Notes: generated by a model not told the origin, from the letters alone. A stretch of DNA of 64,000 bases from an uncultured Cellvibrionales bacterium (GCA_913020115.1 CAJWBQ010000003.1:119227-183226); one strand, 5' to 3'. Numbered from the stretch's first letter, positions 9,429 through 18,732 are shown. Numbers and translations are program-made.

Positions 9429-10420
9429 TGCATCCCTTTACCCCCTCTTACTATGTTCGTCGTCGCAGCGCCGTAAAATGCGCGATAACTTGGAGCTTAT
9501 TGTTGTTTTTGGGGTTCTGTAATTTTGCGTTTGGCAATCAAAAGCTTATCGTTATTTCGTCGTCGGAAGCGTCGGTTTACCAACAAGCCGTGAGGGCATT
9601 TGAACAAGGCGTCGCCCAAAGTGATCTCTTAAGCACCTACTCCCTTAATCACTTTCAACTGGACGCGTTAAAAAAGAACAACAAGCTCGCAAACGCAGCC
9701 GACGGAGATGCGATTATTACCATAGGTTCAGCCGCGGCTGACTATGCCAGTCGCCACTTCACTGGCATACCTATTCTATGCGGGTTTATCACTCGCAACG
9801 CATTCTCCGCAATTACTTCAAAAAACCCTGGAAACCCGACCATTAGCGCGATTTTTATAGATCAGTCATTTAATCGCTTGCTTAACCTAGCCAGTTTATT
9901 AAGAGAAGACCAGTCTCCCTTCAAAATTGGCCTTTTAAGCCAGAGTACTCAGGCCATCAAGAACCTAAGCAATCAAACTAACCATTCAGATAAAGACATG
10001 CTTGTTGAATTGGCCACCTTACAGGCAGGCAACAACCCCATGAATGTGATCAAGCCACTAATGCAAGCAAGTGACATTTTCATTGTAAGACCAAACACCA
10101 GCCTATTTAATCGCCTAGTCGCAAAACTGGTGCTGCAATTGAGCATGAGATATAGAACTCCCGTCATTGGTTTTTCAAAAAATTATGCCCAAGCCGGCGC
10201 CCTTTTATCGCTCTATGCCAGCCCCGAAGACATAGGCGTAGATACCGCTAAGAACCTTGAACAGTGGCTGGCTGCGCCTGAGACAGAAACCCCCGAAGCC
10301 AGTGAAGGAAGAACTTTTAGCATTGTGGTGAATCCGCATATCGCGGAAAAAATGTCAGTGCAACTAGCCCCGGAAAAATTAAAAGTTGATTTGCGCCGCA
10401 TGGAGGAAGAATCGTTTTGA
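9428..10420 (+). CDS. periplasmic binding protein resembling the ABC_sub_bind family
   Basis: The 330-residue protein has an unusually long N-terminus before the hydrophobic core of a signal peptide (about 20-37, ending near FAFG). A two-lobed binding-protein body follows, starting QKLIVISSSEASVYQQAVRAF. Segments such as AIITIGSAAADYASRH and RTPVIGFSKNYAQAGALLSLYASPEDIG match the pattern of the ABC_sub_bind (TrpX-like) proteins. No permease or ATPase gene is nearby. It overlaps the kinase gene by four bases (TTGA at 10417-10420). I infer that it is a ligand-sensing partner of the kinase rather than a transporter part. Confidence 0.75.
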   Translation: MHPFTPSYYVRRRSAVKCAITWSLLLFLGFCNFAFGNQKLIVISSSEASVYQQAVRAFEQGVAQSDLLSTYSLNHFQLDALKKNNKLANAADGDAIITIGSAAADYASRHFTGIPILCGFITRNAFSAITSKNPGNPTISAIFIDQSFNRLLNLASLLREDQSPFKIGLLSQSTQAIKNLSNQTNHSDKDMLVELATLQAGNNPMNVIKPLMQASDIFIVRPNTSLFNRLVAKLVLQLSMRYRTPVIGFSKNYAQAGALLSLYASPEDIGVDTAKNLEQWLAAPETETPEASEGRTFSIVVNPHIAEKMSVQLAPEKLKVDLRRMEEESF

Positions 10421-13128
10421 AATTAATGAACTTATTTTCCTTTAAGCACTGGAGCCTTAAAGCCAGAGTATCAGTGCTAGTGGCCCTGCCTTTAATCTGC
10501 ATCACACTGCTAACCACCTACAACGTCAGCAGAGCGATTAACCGGGAAAATGTTAGCCTACAAAACCAAGGAGAGAAATTACTCTTGCTCGCCGCAAATG
10601 CGTCCCAACTGGCCTTATTTGCAGGTGACATAGCCAGCCTCAATACTCTGCGCTCAGCGATGATGAACGACCCTCAAATCTCCAACGTATTTTTCTACGA
10701 TGAACATAAAAAACTGCTCACCCAGCCCTCAGAAAATGCTCTTTCGCAGACAAGCGAGACAGTCACTGCGAAGCAAAGCTTTTTTGACAATAACAATTAC
10801 ATCGAAGGTGATTACTGGTATTTCATTAAATCAGTACAACTGAGCGAAGACCTGCTCGAAGGTGATCAAGAACAATATGTTGGCACACAAGATACCTCAA
10901 CATTAGGCTGGGTTATTCTAGTGGTGGACTTGAGTGATAGCCACGCCTATCAAGTCACCCTATTAACAAACAATCTACTGCTAGCCTTGTTGATGCTAAG
11001 TGTTGCGCTTTGGCTGGCATTTCGCTTCAGCCATGCCATCGTTGATCCTCTCACAACCATAACCCTAGCCGTGGGTCGCTATGGTCGAGAGGATTTTAGT
11101 CAGCGTGTTGACGAAGTGAGCTCCGGCGAGCTGGGCGCACTAGAAAAAGGCATCAATAAACTCGCGGCCCAAGTCGGACAATCTCAAGAGGTGTTAAAAA
11201 AAGCCGTTGAAAAAGCGACCCTGAATTTAGAAGCCAGGAACATCGACTTGGCAGAAGCTAAGGAAATCGCCGATGCCGCGAACATGGCCAAGGACGATTT
11301 TCTTGCCCGAATGAGCCATGAATTGAGAACACCGCTCACGGGAATTATTGGCTTTACCCGCTTGCTGGCAAAAACAGACCAACTTGAATTGCGACAAGAA
11401 TACAGTGATATGATTGAGACCTCCTCTTCAGTACTACTCACTACAATCAACGACATTCTGGATTTTTCAAAACTGCAGGCCAATTCGTTTTCCTTGCACC
11501 CCATACAATTTAATCTTGAAGATTGCTTGCGAGATGTTCTCGATTTACATCGGGTTGCGGCATTTGAGAAGGCGATTGAGCTTAATATGCTTATCGATTC
11601 GGATACCCCTATCGAGATATTTGCAGATATCGACAAACTTAAAAAAATATTGAACAACATTATTGGCAACGCGGTGAAATTCACCCCATCCGGCGATATC
11701 GTTATGTTTGTTTCTCTGCTTGAGCAAAAAGAAAATGAAGCCATTATCACCATAACGGTTAAAGACAGCGGCTTAGGTATCAGCGCCAGCAATATAAAAC
11801 ATTTATTCAATCCCTTTTACCAAAGCGATGAAACCAACACTCGCCATCACGGCGGCACGGGATTGGGGCTCGCCATCGCCGAAGATTTTGTCACGCTTAT
11901 GGGTGGAGACATTAGCATCAGTAGCGAAGACAACGAAGGCTGCGAGGTAGAGTTTAGTTTTCGCTGCCAAACCGTCCTGGAAGCCAGCGACAAACCCGCT
12001 AATCCCGAGGCCTTCCAGGCCGCCATATTTGATAACAATGCGTGGACCCGACGGTCTTGGCGCAATCAAATACTCAAATACACCGACGACGTTCGCGCAC
12101 CCGCATCTTTTGACGAGCTCATTGCCACTCTCAACTCAAAGCTTGAACTGTTGTTATTAGGTATCAACTTCCAAGACCATAATATCAAGTCAGTAGAGTC
12201 ACAACTGACCCGAATAAGAGCAAAATATAAGGGCTCTATCATATTGGCCGTTGCGGATGACGGCAGCGCCCTTTTTGACAGCCTGAGCAAACAATTCAAG
12301 CCCTTGGTGCTCGCAAGCAAACCTCTGACCAATAACCGCTTGGTGGGCGCTATTGAAAAAGTGAATAAAACACTGCTCTCTGAAGTCCACCCAAGCGCGC
12401 TACAATATCAGCCCCGCCAACCTTTGCCCTTGAGCGATGTTGGTAGTGTTACAGGGCTTGAAATACTGGTCGCCGATGATAATCGCTTCAACCAGGTATT
12501 ATTGACGCGCCTTCTTGAAGCGGCTGGCGCTCACGTAACACTGGCCAGCGATGGTTTGTCCGCCCTGCAATTATGCAAAGAATCCCCCTATGATGTTTTA
12601 ATTCTGGATCTTCATATGCCAGGCCTGAGCGGCCTACAGTTATGTAGTGAGATCAGAACAGGCGACGATTGCATCAATACTGAAACACCCATTATCCTGC
12701 TCACAGCAGATGTGCGTTTACAACAGAATTCCGAGACTCTGGCCGCTGGAGCGAACGCCATCAGCTACAAACCCATCGACGAAAACGACTTGATTCACAA
12801 GCTATCCAGCCTCACCGGCCAAGCCACTCAATCAATCCAGGGGACTAAACGCGCACTGCTGAACCTCTCCGCCAGTGAATTGTCGGAAGAGGTAGCGAGA
12901 CAATTGGCCTTGATTAAAAATGCCTTAGGCGCTGCAGACCTGGTCGCCCTAGAAGACCAAGTACACCAGCTTAGCGGCGTAATTGGCCTGTCTGGACTCG
13001 AAGGCATCAATGATTTTGTGCAGAATTTACACGCAGCGGTGCTTGCAGGCGAAGTTAGTGCCATTAATGTACATTTTGAGAGCCTGCTAAGTTGCTGGAA
13101 CCATAGGGATGCACCGTCTAAAATCTAA
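10417..13128 (+). CDS. membrane hybrid histidine kinase with receiver and Hpt-like domains (BarA-like layout)
   Basis: The order is: transmembrane segment (about 16-37), periplasmic domain, second membrane segment (about 185-208), HAMP, HisKA with H301 in MSHELRTPLTG, HATPase (NIIGNAVKFTPSG, GTGLGLAIAE), a degenerate receiver-like spacer, a receiver with D731 in LILDLHMPGLSG, and a C-terminal Hpt-like helix bundle with H850 in VHQLSGVIGL. It is 903 residues long. TTG 10417 is chosen because GGAGG lies 10 bases upstream; an ATG at 10426 is 19 bases from it. Phosphate could pass H301-D731-H850 and then to the NarL regulator encoded upstream. Confidence 0.9.
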   Translation: MKLMNLFSFKHWSLKARVSVLVALPLICITLLTTYNVSRAINRENVSLQNQGEKLLLLAANASQLALFAGDIASLNTLRSAMMNDPQISNVFFYDEHKKLLTQPSENALSQTSETVTAKQSFFDNNNYIEGDYWYFIKSVQLSEDLLEGDQEQYVGTQDTSTLGWVILVVDLSDSHAYQVTLLTNNLLLALLMLSVALWLAFRFSHAIVDPLTTITLAVGRYGREDFSQRVDEVSSGELGALEKGINKLAAQVGQSQEVLKKAVEKATLNLEARNIDLAEAKEIADAANMAKDDFLARMSHELRTPLTGIIGFTRLLAKTDQLELRQEYSDMIETSSSVLLTTINDILDFSKLQANSFSLHPIQFNLEDCLRDVLDLHRVAAFEKAIELNMLIDSDTPIEIFADIDKLKKILNNIIGNAVKFTPSGDIVMFVSLLEQKENEAIITITVKDSGLGISASNIKHLFNPFYQSDETNTRHHGGTGLGLAIAEDFVTLMGGDISISSEDNEGCEVEFSFRCQTVLEASDKPANPEAFQAAIFDNNAWTRRSWRNQILKYTDDVRAPASFDELIATLNSKLELLLLGINFQDHNIKSVESQLTRIRAKYKGSIILAVADDGSALFDSLSKQFKPLVLASKPLTNNRLVGAIEKVNKTLLSEVHPSALQYQPRQPLPLSDVGSVTGLEILVADDNRFNQVLLTRLLEAAGAHVTLASDGLSALQLCKESPYDVLILDLHMPGLSGLQLCSEIRTGDDCINTETPIILLTADVRLQQNSETLAAGANAISYKPIDENDLIHKLSSLTGQATQSIQGTKRALLNLSASELSEEVARQLALIKNALGAADLVALEDQVHQLSGVIGLSGLEGINDFVQNLHAAVLAGEVSAINVHFESLLSCWNHRDAPSKI

Positions 13129-13171
13129 AGCCACCTCAGGGCTGATCGTTTTTCATTCAGTCAATATCGCA

Positions 13172-13193
13172 ATATCACCCCTATGGGTGATAT
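13172..13193. repeat. perfect 9-bp inverted repeat after the hybrid kinase gene
   Basis: ATATCACCC and GGGTGATAT flank a CTAT loop. No T-run follows, so it is a weak terminator at best. It could equally be an operator for the small gene at 13355. Confidence 0.5.
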
Positions 13194-13354
13194 ACATCTA
13201 GCCACCCTACTACTAATATTAACACCAAGCTGAGTCGTTGGGACGGATACCGACACGGAAACACTGGAGTGTACTTAGCCCACTTTTTTCCAAGTAATAA
13301 TAAATTATCACTCCTGTTAATCCTCCATCTTTCCACCAGTAGTCGACTTTGAAT

Positions 13355-13756
13355 ATGACACATTCAACAAGCGCTCTTGAGCAAAGTTTATCCATGCAAG
13401 AATACCAATTAGACTTTGGTTCATTTCAATTTTATCCGGACTATGTGACCTACTCTATCAATGAGGGGGCAGACCTAGACTCCGAAAAGCTACAACAATT
13501 TTATACCCTGTGTAAGAACGTATTTAAAGACCAAGAGTTTGGTGTTATTGAACTGAAATACGCCTCTTTTTCAACAAACCCCCTGTTTTATCTACAATCC
13601 AAAGATTTACTCAAAAATGTAAGATCTCATAGCGTTGTGCTTAATCACGAGAGCCAAACCGCCCTGTGTGATTATGAGTCAAGCTTCATCAAACACTGCC
13701 CTGTTCAGGTTTTTTTTACCCTTGATGACGCTGTTAATTGGACCCTTTCCAGCTAA
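13355..13756 (+). CDS. SpoIIAA-like (STAS-type) small protein, function unknown
   Basis: The 133-residue soluble protein has no signal peptide. The layout of strands and helices resembles SpoIIAA-like/STAS proteins: a strand with FYPDYVTYSINEG, a helix around EKLQQFYTLCKNVF, a central strand FGVIELKYA, then VRSHSVVLNHESQ, and a last segment PVQVFFTLDDAVNW that is common at the end of such folds. The assignment rests on pattern only. The start is uncertain: ATG 13355 has no clear ribosome site, and ATG 13394 (MQEYQLDFG) is the other candidate. It stands alone between the hybrid kinase and cmoA. Confidence 0.6.
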   Translation: MTHSTSALEQSLSMQEYQLDFGSFQFYPDYVTYSINEGADLDSEKLQQFYTLCKNVFKDQEFGVIELKYASFSTNPLFYLQSKDLLKNVRSHSVVLNHESQTALCDYESSFIKHCPVQVFFTLDDAVNWTLSS

Positions 13757-13917
13757 ACATTCCTCTATTTTTCTGCCCTTAGCCCAACATTCATCGCTGG
13801 CTCAAACCACCAGAGCTTTTAGCTTGGCCAAGGCCTAGAGTAAATGGCAAAAAAGCCAGACTCATGGCACAATAGCGCCCTTCCCACACCGCCACCCCTC
13901 GCTAACAAGTCAACGCC

Positions 13918-14652
13918 ATGAAAAAAGATCAAGCCGACACCATTTTCGCCAATCCCCTCGATAAAGTGAGCGGATTTCGCTTCGATCAACAGGTAGTCGA
14001 TGTCTTTCCCGACATGATCAAACGCTCAGTGCCGGGCTACACCACCATCATTAGCATGATTGGCAACCTGGCAGAACGCTACGCCCAATCCGATAGCCAC
14101 TGCTACGACCTGGGCTGTTCACTGGGTGCTGCCACCTTAGCCATGCGTCATCGTATCCAGGCCAGCAATTGCACCTTAGTAGGGGTCGACAACTCCCCCG
14201 CCATGATTGAGCGATGCCAGCAAGTTATGGCTGCCGACAGCGGCGAGCTGAACGTAGAGTTAATTTGTGATGAGCTTCAGTCCGTCACCTTACAAGCCGC
14301 ATCTGTTGTGGTTTTAAATTTTACCCTTCAGTTTATTGATGTGGCTGAGCGACCCGTAATTTTGCAGCGTATCTACGACGCCCTGCTGCCCGGAGGCGTA
14401 CTGATACTGTCTGAGAAAGTAGCCTTCGATGAAGGTCCTCACCACGAGCTAATGATAGAGCTCCACCACAATTTAAAACGCAGCAACGGTTACAGCGACC
14501 TTGAAATCGCCCAAAAACGCTCGTCCTTAGAAAACGTCCTGATCCCAGAAACCCTAGACTTGCACCGAGAGCGTTTAAAATCCGTCGGATTTAGCAGCTC
14601 AGACGTCTGGTTCCAGTGTTTTAACTTCGCCTCTCTCATAGCCATTAAATAG
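13918..14652 (+). CDS. cmoA: carboxy-S-adenosyl-L-methionine synthase
   Basis: The enzyme makes carboxy-SAM from SAM and prephenate, the donor for cmo5U34 in tRNA anticodons. Strong family segments are [24 protein letters not shown], the SAM loop [40 protein letters not shown] and [10 protein letters not shown], which align along the whole length with E. coli CmoA. The protein is 244 residues, the usual size. The gene for the next enzyme of the pathway, CmoB, starts 9 bp downstream, so the two are one operon. Confidence 0.96.
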   Translation: MKKDQADTIFANPLDKVSGFRFDQQVVDVFPDMIKRSVPGYTTIISMIGNLAERYAQSDSHCYDLGCSLGAATLAMRHRIQASNCTLVGVDNSPAMIERCQQVMAADSGELNVELICDELQSVTLQAASVVVLNFTLQFIDVAERPVILQRIYDALLPGGVLILSEKVAFDEGPHHELMIELHHNLKRSNGYSDLEIAQKRSSLENVLIPETLDLHRERLKSVGFSSSDVWFQCFNFASLIAIK

Positions 14653-14661
14653 CCAAGCCTC

Positions 14662-15636
14662 ATGATCGACTACACCGAACTTCTTGCCTCCATGGCCGAT
14701 ACCAAACTGGCACCATGGAAAACACTATTGCCACAACAGATCGCCACCGGCCTAGATGAACAGCGCCACGGCGACCTGCCTCGCTGGCGCGCCGCCCTAG
14801 AACAAATGCCAAAGGTTCAAAGCTCAGAAATTGAACTCAGCAACAGCGTTAGCATCGGCGCCAGCGAAGACACATCAGAGGCCAACAAGGCAGAAATTCG
14901 CAAGCAGCTCCGCGCACTCATACCCTGGCGCAAAGGGCCCTATCACGTTCATGGAACAGACATCGATACTGAATGGCATTCCGACTGGAAATGGAACCGA
15001 GTGCTGCCGCACCTTGCACCTTTAAAAGGCCGCACCATCCTCGACGTTGGCTGTGGCAATGGTTACCACTGCTGGCGCATGTATGGCGAAGGGGCCAGCC
15101 GAGTGATAGGCATAGACCCCTCACCGCGCTTCGTCGTCCAGTTTTACAGCATCAAGCACTTTATCGGCCCAGCCCCGGTAGACGTATTGCCAGTGGGTAT
15201 AGAAGCGGTACCCGCAAACCTGCAGGCCTTTGACACTGTGTTTTCCATGGGGGTTCTTTATCACAGACGCTCGCCAATGGACCATCTCAAAGAACTAAAA
15301 GCCACATTGAGGCCCGGCGGCCAACTGGTTTTGGAAACCTTAGTTATAGAGGGCGTACTCGGCGAAGCTCTAGTGCCAGAGGGGCGCTATTGCATGATGA
15401 ACAATGTTTGGTTTCTGCCCAGTTGTGAAACGCTACTGTCTTGGCTAAGAAAGTGCGGCTATAAAAACCCGAGGGTGGTCGACATCAACACCACCACAGT
15501 GGAAGAACAGCGAGGCACAGATTGGATGCACTTCCACTCTCTCAGTGATTTTCTCGACCCAGAGAATGAAAATTTAAGCGCAGAGGGACACCCTGCGCCT
15601 ATAAGAGCGGTAATACTGGCCGAAGCCCCAGAGTAA
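14662..15636 (+). CDS. cmoB: tRNA U34 carboxymethyltransferase
   Basis: This protein moves the carboxymethyl group of carboxy-SAM onto 5-hydroxyuridine 34 of tRNA. The SAM-binding core includes GRTILDVGCGNGYHCWRM and VIGIDPS, preceded by the CmoB signature LIPWRKGPYHVHGTDIDTEW and followed by DTVFSMGVLYHRRSPMDHL. It is 324 residues, full length compared with E. coli CmoB. Together with cmoA it forms a complete cmo5U34 module. It ends 4 bp before the stop of the convergent flavodoxin gene. Confidence 0.96.
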   Translation: MIDYTELLASMADTKLAPWKTLLPQQIATGLDEQRHGDLPRWRAALEQMPKVQSSEIELSNSVSIGASEDTSEANKAEIRKQLRALIPWRKGPYHVHGTDIDTEWHSDWKWNRVLPHLAPLKGRTILDVGCGNGYHCWRMYGEGASRVIGIDPSPRFVVQFYSIKHFIGPAPVDVLPVGIEAVPANLQAFDTVFSMGVLYHRRSPMDHLKELKATLRPGGQLVLETLVIEGVLGEALVPEGRYCMMNNVWFLPSCETLLSWLRKCGYKNPRVVDINTTTVEEQRGTDWMHFHSLSDFLDPENENLSAEGHPAPIRAVILAEAPE

Positions 15637-15640
15637 AGAA

Positions 15641-16183
15641 CTAATCCTCGACCTGGTTCAAAACCAAGCTGAGCCCAAAGGCCTCATTAACTTGCGAGCA
15701 CCAAAGGTCGAGTCGCTCACGGGTAAGCTCCTCCTGCTGGTCCTCATCAATGGCCAGCCCGACAAATAAATCTTTACCTGGAACCAAAGCCTTAGACTCA
15801 TCAAAATCATAGCCCGCCGTTGGCCAGTGCCCCACAATTGTCGCGCCATTCGCCACAATCACATCGTGAAGCATACCCATGGCGTCTAAGAAATAGTCTC
15901 CGTAGCCAAACTGATCACCTAAACCAAACAAGGCGACGGTTTTACCGGAGAAGTCCACCTCAGATATATCGTCCCAGAACTCCTCCCAGTCAGACTGAAT
16001 CTGACCAAAATCCCAGGTGGGAATCCCGAGGATCACCCGTTCATAATCTGCAAACTCCAGCTGAGTGACCTCGCCGATATCGTGTACAGTCAGATTCTCA
16101 GCGCCAAAACGTTGCTGAATGCGAAAACTCACCGTCTCACTATTGCCTTCATCGCTGCCAAAAAACAGGCCAATACTCGTCAC
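15641..16183 (-). CDS. fldB: long-chain flavodoxin, FldB type
   Basis: This is an FMN-binding electron carrier. The phosphate loop is GSDEGNSET near the N-terminus. LGIPTWDFGQIQSDWEEFWDDI and GLGDQFGYGDYFLDAMGMLHD resemble E. coli FldB more than FldA; GHWPTAGYDFDESKAL and LFVGLAIDED follow. The usual start annotation could run to a TTG at 16249. GTG 16183 is preferred because GAGGT lies just upstream and the protein then begins MTSIGLFFGSDEG, as in the family (180 residues). It is divergent from the CpxR-like gene, with about 180 bp between them. Confidence 0.88.
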   Translation of the reverse strand: MTSIGLFFGSDEGNSETVSFRIQQRFGAENLTVHDIGEVTQLEFADYERVILGIPTWDFGQIQSDWEEFWDDISEVDFSGKTVALFGLGDQFGYGDYFLDAMGMLHDVIVANGATIVGHWPTAGYDFDESKALVPGKDLFVGLAIDEDQQEELTRERLDLWCSQVNEAFGLSLVLNQVED

Positions 16184-16262
16184 AACCACCTCAACTCTGA
16201 ACTCCAATGAAATCGCGTGAATTCTCCCAACAATAAGGCCCCAGTGCAACCGGCGCAGAGCC

Positions 16263-16286
16263 GTTAAATTGTGTTAAGAAGGGTAA
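16263..16286 (+). promoter_or_regulatory. candidate CpxR-type operator upstream of the CpxRA-like pair
   Basis: GTTAA (16263-16267) and GTTAA (16273-16277) are spaced by five bases, and a third copy, GGTAA, sits at 16282-16286. CpxR boxes in enterobacteria are two GTAAA half-sites five bases apart, so this 10-bp-phased repeat is a plausible autoregulatory site. It would face both fldB and the regulator gene. Confidence 0.35.
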
Positions 16287-16367
16287 AAAATTGGTTCAGC
16301 TGAATGACAGCTCAGTCCACATACTGCACACTTGCGACATTATTGAACCGGAAGTATGCCCACTATC

Positions 16368-17063
16368 ATGACCAAGCTCTTACTCGTAGACGATGATCAG
16401 GACCTATGCCAGTTGCTGCAGGAATATCTCAGCACAGAAGGCTTTGAAATAACCATGGCCCACGACGGCCAACAGGCCCTAGACATTACCGCCAAAGACA
16501 ATTTCGAAGTCATCATACTTGACGTGATGTTGCCCATACACAACGGCTTCGAAGTGCTGCGCAGGCTGCGCGACTACTGCGACACTCCAGTGCTAATGCT
16601 CACCGCTAAAGGCGAGACAGTTGATCGAATTGTGGGTTTGGAAATGGGCGCCGACGACTACCTACCCAAGCCATGCAACCCTAGAGAGCTTGTGGCTCGG
16701 CTGCGAGCTATACTGCGACGCCTCAACACCGAACCTGAAATTGCCATCGATAAGGACCATGTCGCCACCGGCGACCTACACATTTCCCTGCGAAACCGCA
16801 GCGTGAAATTGAATGAGCAGGTCGTAAGCCTTACCGGGGCTGAATTCACCGTTCTGGAAATACTCACACGCGCTGCGGGTAACGTGATTAGCAAGGAATC
16901 TCTTACCGAACAAGCGCTGGGCCGCAAACTCACCCCCTACGACCGCAGTATTGACGTACACGTGAGCAATATTCGTAAAAAATTGACGGCCCTGGGCGCA
17001 AGTAAAGACCTCATTATCAACATACGTGGCGCGGGCTATATGCTCACCGTGGCGGAGGACTAA
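16368..17063 (+). CDS. OmpR-family response regulator, CpxR-like
   Basis: The receiver domain has the acidic pair in LLLVDDDQDL, the phospho-acceptor Asp in VIILDVMLPIHNG and Lys in YLPKPCNP. The C-terminal winged helix ends with the typical SIDVHVSNIRKKL and IRGAGYML. ATG 16368 (MTKLLLVDDD) is preferred: GGAAG lies 13 bases before it, whereas an ATG at 16356 would be only one base from GGAAG. It is about 231 residues. The partner kinase begins 3 bp after the stop. The closest named relatives are CpxR proteins; envelope stress as the signal is inference. Confidence 0.85.
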   Translation: MTKLLLVDDDQDLCQLLQEYLSTEGFEITMAHDGQQALDITAKDNFEVIILDVMLPIHNGFEVLRRLRDYCDTPVLMLTAKGETVDRIVGLEMGADDYLPKPCNPRELVARLRAILRRLNTEPEIAIDKDHVATGDLHISLRNRSVKLNEQVVSLTGAEFTVLEILTRAAGNVISKESLTEQALGRKLTPYDRSIDVHVSNIRKKLTALGASKDLIINIRGAGYMLTVAED

Positions 17064-17066
17064 GCC

Positions 17067-18443
17067 TTGTCTAATAAACTCTACTGGAAAATATTTATTG
17101 GTTTTTGGGCCACCACCATTGTCATGATTCTAGGCACATTTGCAGTAGTGCATGAAACCAATGACCATCATGAAAAACAATTAGCCACCGCCAAAAGTAG
17201 CCCTTCAAATGCCGCCAAGATGCTCAGCTATACTGTGCGTCACGCCATCAATAAAAATTTAGAAGAACTGGTTCAAGGTTTCGAAGATACGCCAGAAGGT
17301 GCTATGCAAAACCTCTATATCATCGGCGCCAATAACCAAGACATATTAAACCGCCCACTTCCAAAAGGTTTTGCCTCTTTTGTGAGCGGGCTGTCGATCG
17401 AACACCCCTTCGACCAGATGAAGATCGAAAACCGCAACGTATGCGGCCGCTATCTGATTTTGCCCGACGGCAACCACTTGCGTTTTGTCGCCGCCTTGAG
17501 CCCCGAGCAAACGACCATTTTTTGGCAGCTGTTCTTTAAAAACTACTGGCCAGTGTTTTTAGTCGCTATATTGATCTCTGGCTCTCTGTGTTATTTGATG
17601 GCCATCTACGTGACGCGCCCACTTCAAGCCTTAAAGCGCGCTACCCGGCGAATTGCTGACGGTGACCTTAGTGTTAGAATAAAGCCTGAAATCCAGGGGC
17701 GCAGCGCCGACATTGCAGACTTGGGCGACGACTTCGATCACATGGTTGAACGACTGCAACAGTCAATGGACGAACAAAAACGTCTTATTAAAGATGTCTC
17801 ACATGAACTGCGCTCGCCATTAATGCGCCTGCAGTTCGCCCTTGGCCTCGCTCAGCAGCGCAGCAACGGCAGCGTCGACGCGGAACTTGAGCGCATCAAA
17901 AACGCCGCTGATTATCTCAATAACATTATCTCCGACATTTTGTCTTTGCCCATAAGTGAAAACGAAAGCTGGACGCTGAACGACACCGTAGATTTAAAAG
18001 CACTGCTGGAAACGCTCTTAGACAGCTACCACACACAAGCTAAAAGCAGCGGTTTAACACTGAACTTAAACTGTCTTCAGGAGGCACTCGCGCCTACCCA
18101 CGGCAACACCTTAGTTGGGGTTTTTGAGAACCTTATTACCAACGCTTTGCGCTATTCTCACACAAACACCTCCATCGACATCGAAGTGAAGCGCGAAGCC
18201 AATACCTTTATTGTTCAAGTCTGCGACCACGGCCCAGGCCTGGATGAGAAACAACTAGAAGCCATTTTCAAACCCTTCTATCGCACCGATGAAGCCAGAG
18301 ATCGCTCTAGTGGTGGCTATGGATTAGGTTTAGCAATTGCCCAGCGCACCGTGGCCCTTCACGGTGGCAAAGTCGTAGCTAGCAACAACCCAGAAGGCGG
18401 GCTTTGCGTGAGTGTTCATCTGCCCTGTGGAGCTCTGAGCTAA
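17067..18443 (+). CDS. membrane sensor histidine kinase, CpxA-like
   Basis: The order is: transmembrane helix (about 8-27), a periplasmic region of about 140 residues, a second membrane helix (about 160-182), HAMP (TRPLQALKRATRRIADGDLS), HisKA with H246 in DVSHELRSPLMRLQ, then HATPase (NLITNALRYS, DHGPGLDE, GGYGLGLAIAQ). It is 458 residues. The start is TTG 17067, with GGAGG eight bases upstream inside the end of the regulator gene, which implies tight coupling. The HELRSP box and general layout are those of CpxA. Confidence 0.87.
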   Translation: MSNKLYWKIFIGFWATTIVMILGTFAVVHETNDHHEKQLATAKSSPSNAAKMLSYTVRHAINKNLEELVQGFEDTPEGAMQNLYIIGANNQDILNRPLPKGFASFVSGLSIEHPFDQMKIENRNVCGRYLILPDGNHLRFVAALSPEQTTIFWQLFFKNYWPVFLVAILISGSLCYLMAIYVTRPLQALKRATRRIADGDLSVRIKPEIQGRSADIADLGDDFDHMVERLQQSMDEQKRLIKDVSHELRSPLMRLQFALGLAQQRSNGSVDAELERIKNAADYLNNIISDILSLPISENESWTLNDTVDLKALLETLLDSYHTQAKSSGLTLNLNCLQEALAPTHGNTLVGVFENLITNALRYSHTNTSIDIEVKREANTFIVQVCDHGPGLDEKQLEAIFKPFYRTDEARDRSSGGYGLGLAIAQRTVALHGGKVVASNNPEGGLCVSVHLPCGALS

Positions 18444-18455
18444 ACCCCCTACTTC

Positions 18456-18520
18456 CTTAATTGCCGGGCGGCAATGATTCACCGGTCGCTTGCCGGCATT
18501 GCCCGCCAAATTTATGGCAC
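18456..18520. repeat. GC-rich palindrome cluster after the CpxA-like gene
   Basis: TTGCCG and CGGCAA form a palindrome around 18460-18473, followed by TTGCCGG and GCCCGCC segments that can pair with it. There is no clear T-run. It may help end the two-gene transcript or be a short repetitive palindrome; a genome-wide copy count would tell. Confidence 0.3.
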
Positions 18521-18588
18521 ATAATAACTCCCTCAAGAACACGCATGTAAACCATTGTTTTAATTGAATTTTTAATTTTAAAAAAACA

Positions 18589-18604
18589 TGGCACAGTTCT
18601 CGCT
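18589..18604 (+). promoter_or_regulatory. candidate sigma-54 (RpoN) promoter of the diguanylate cyclase gene
   Basis: TGGCACAGTTCTCGCT has GG and GC at the exact -24/-12 spacing and matches the consensus TGGCAC-N5-TTGCW except for one base. It lies in an AT-rich stretch, and transcription would start near 18615, about 118 bp before the cyclase start. RpoN promoters need an activator protein, which is not visible here. Confidence 0.5.
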
Positions 18605-18732
18605 ATACAAACTCTACCTAATAGCGGATCGTCAAAGAACTAGCCAATGACGCTAGCATGCGATCCAAAAAGAGATGACCTAAATGAGCAGGCCACCACC
18701 TGACTTTGGGCGAGATCAAGCGGGACAATACT

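Noticed and set aside
12004..12400. A separate gene inside the hybrid kinase on the minus strand
   Set aside because: The minus-strand frames are shadows of the kinase coding sequence with no family resemblance.
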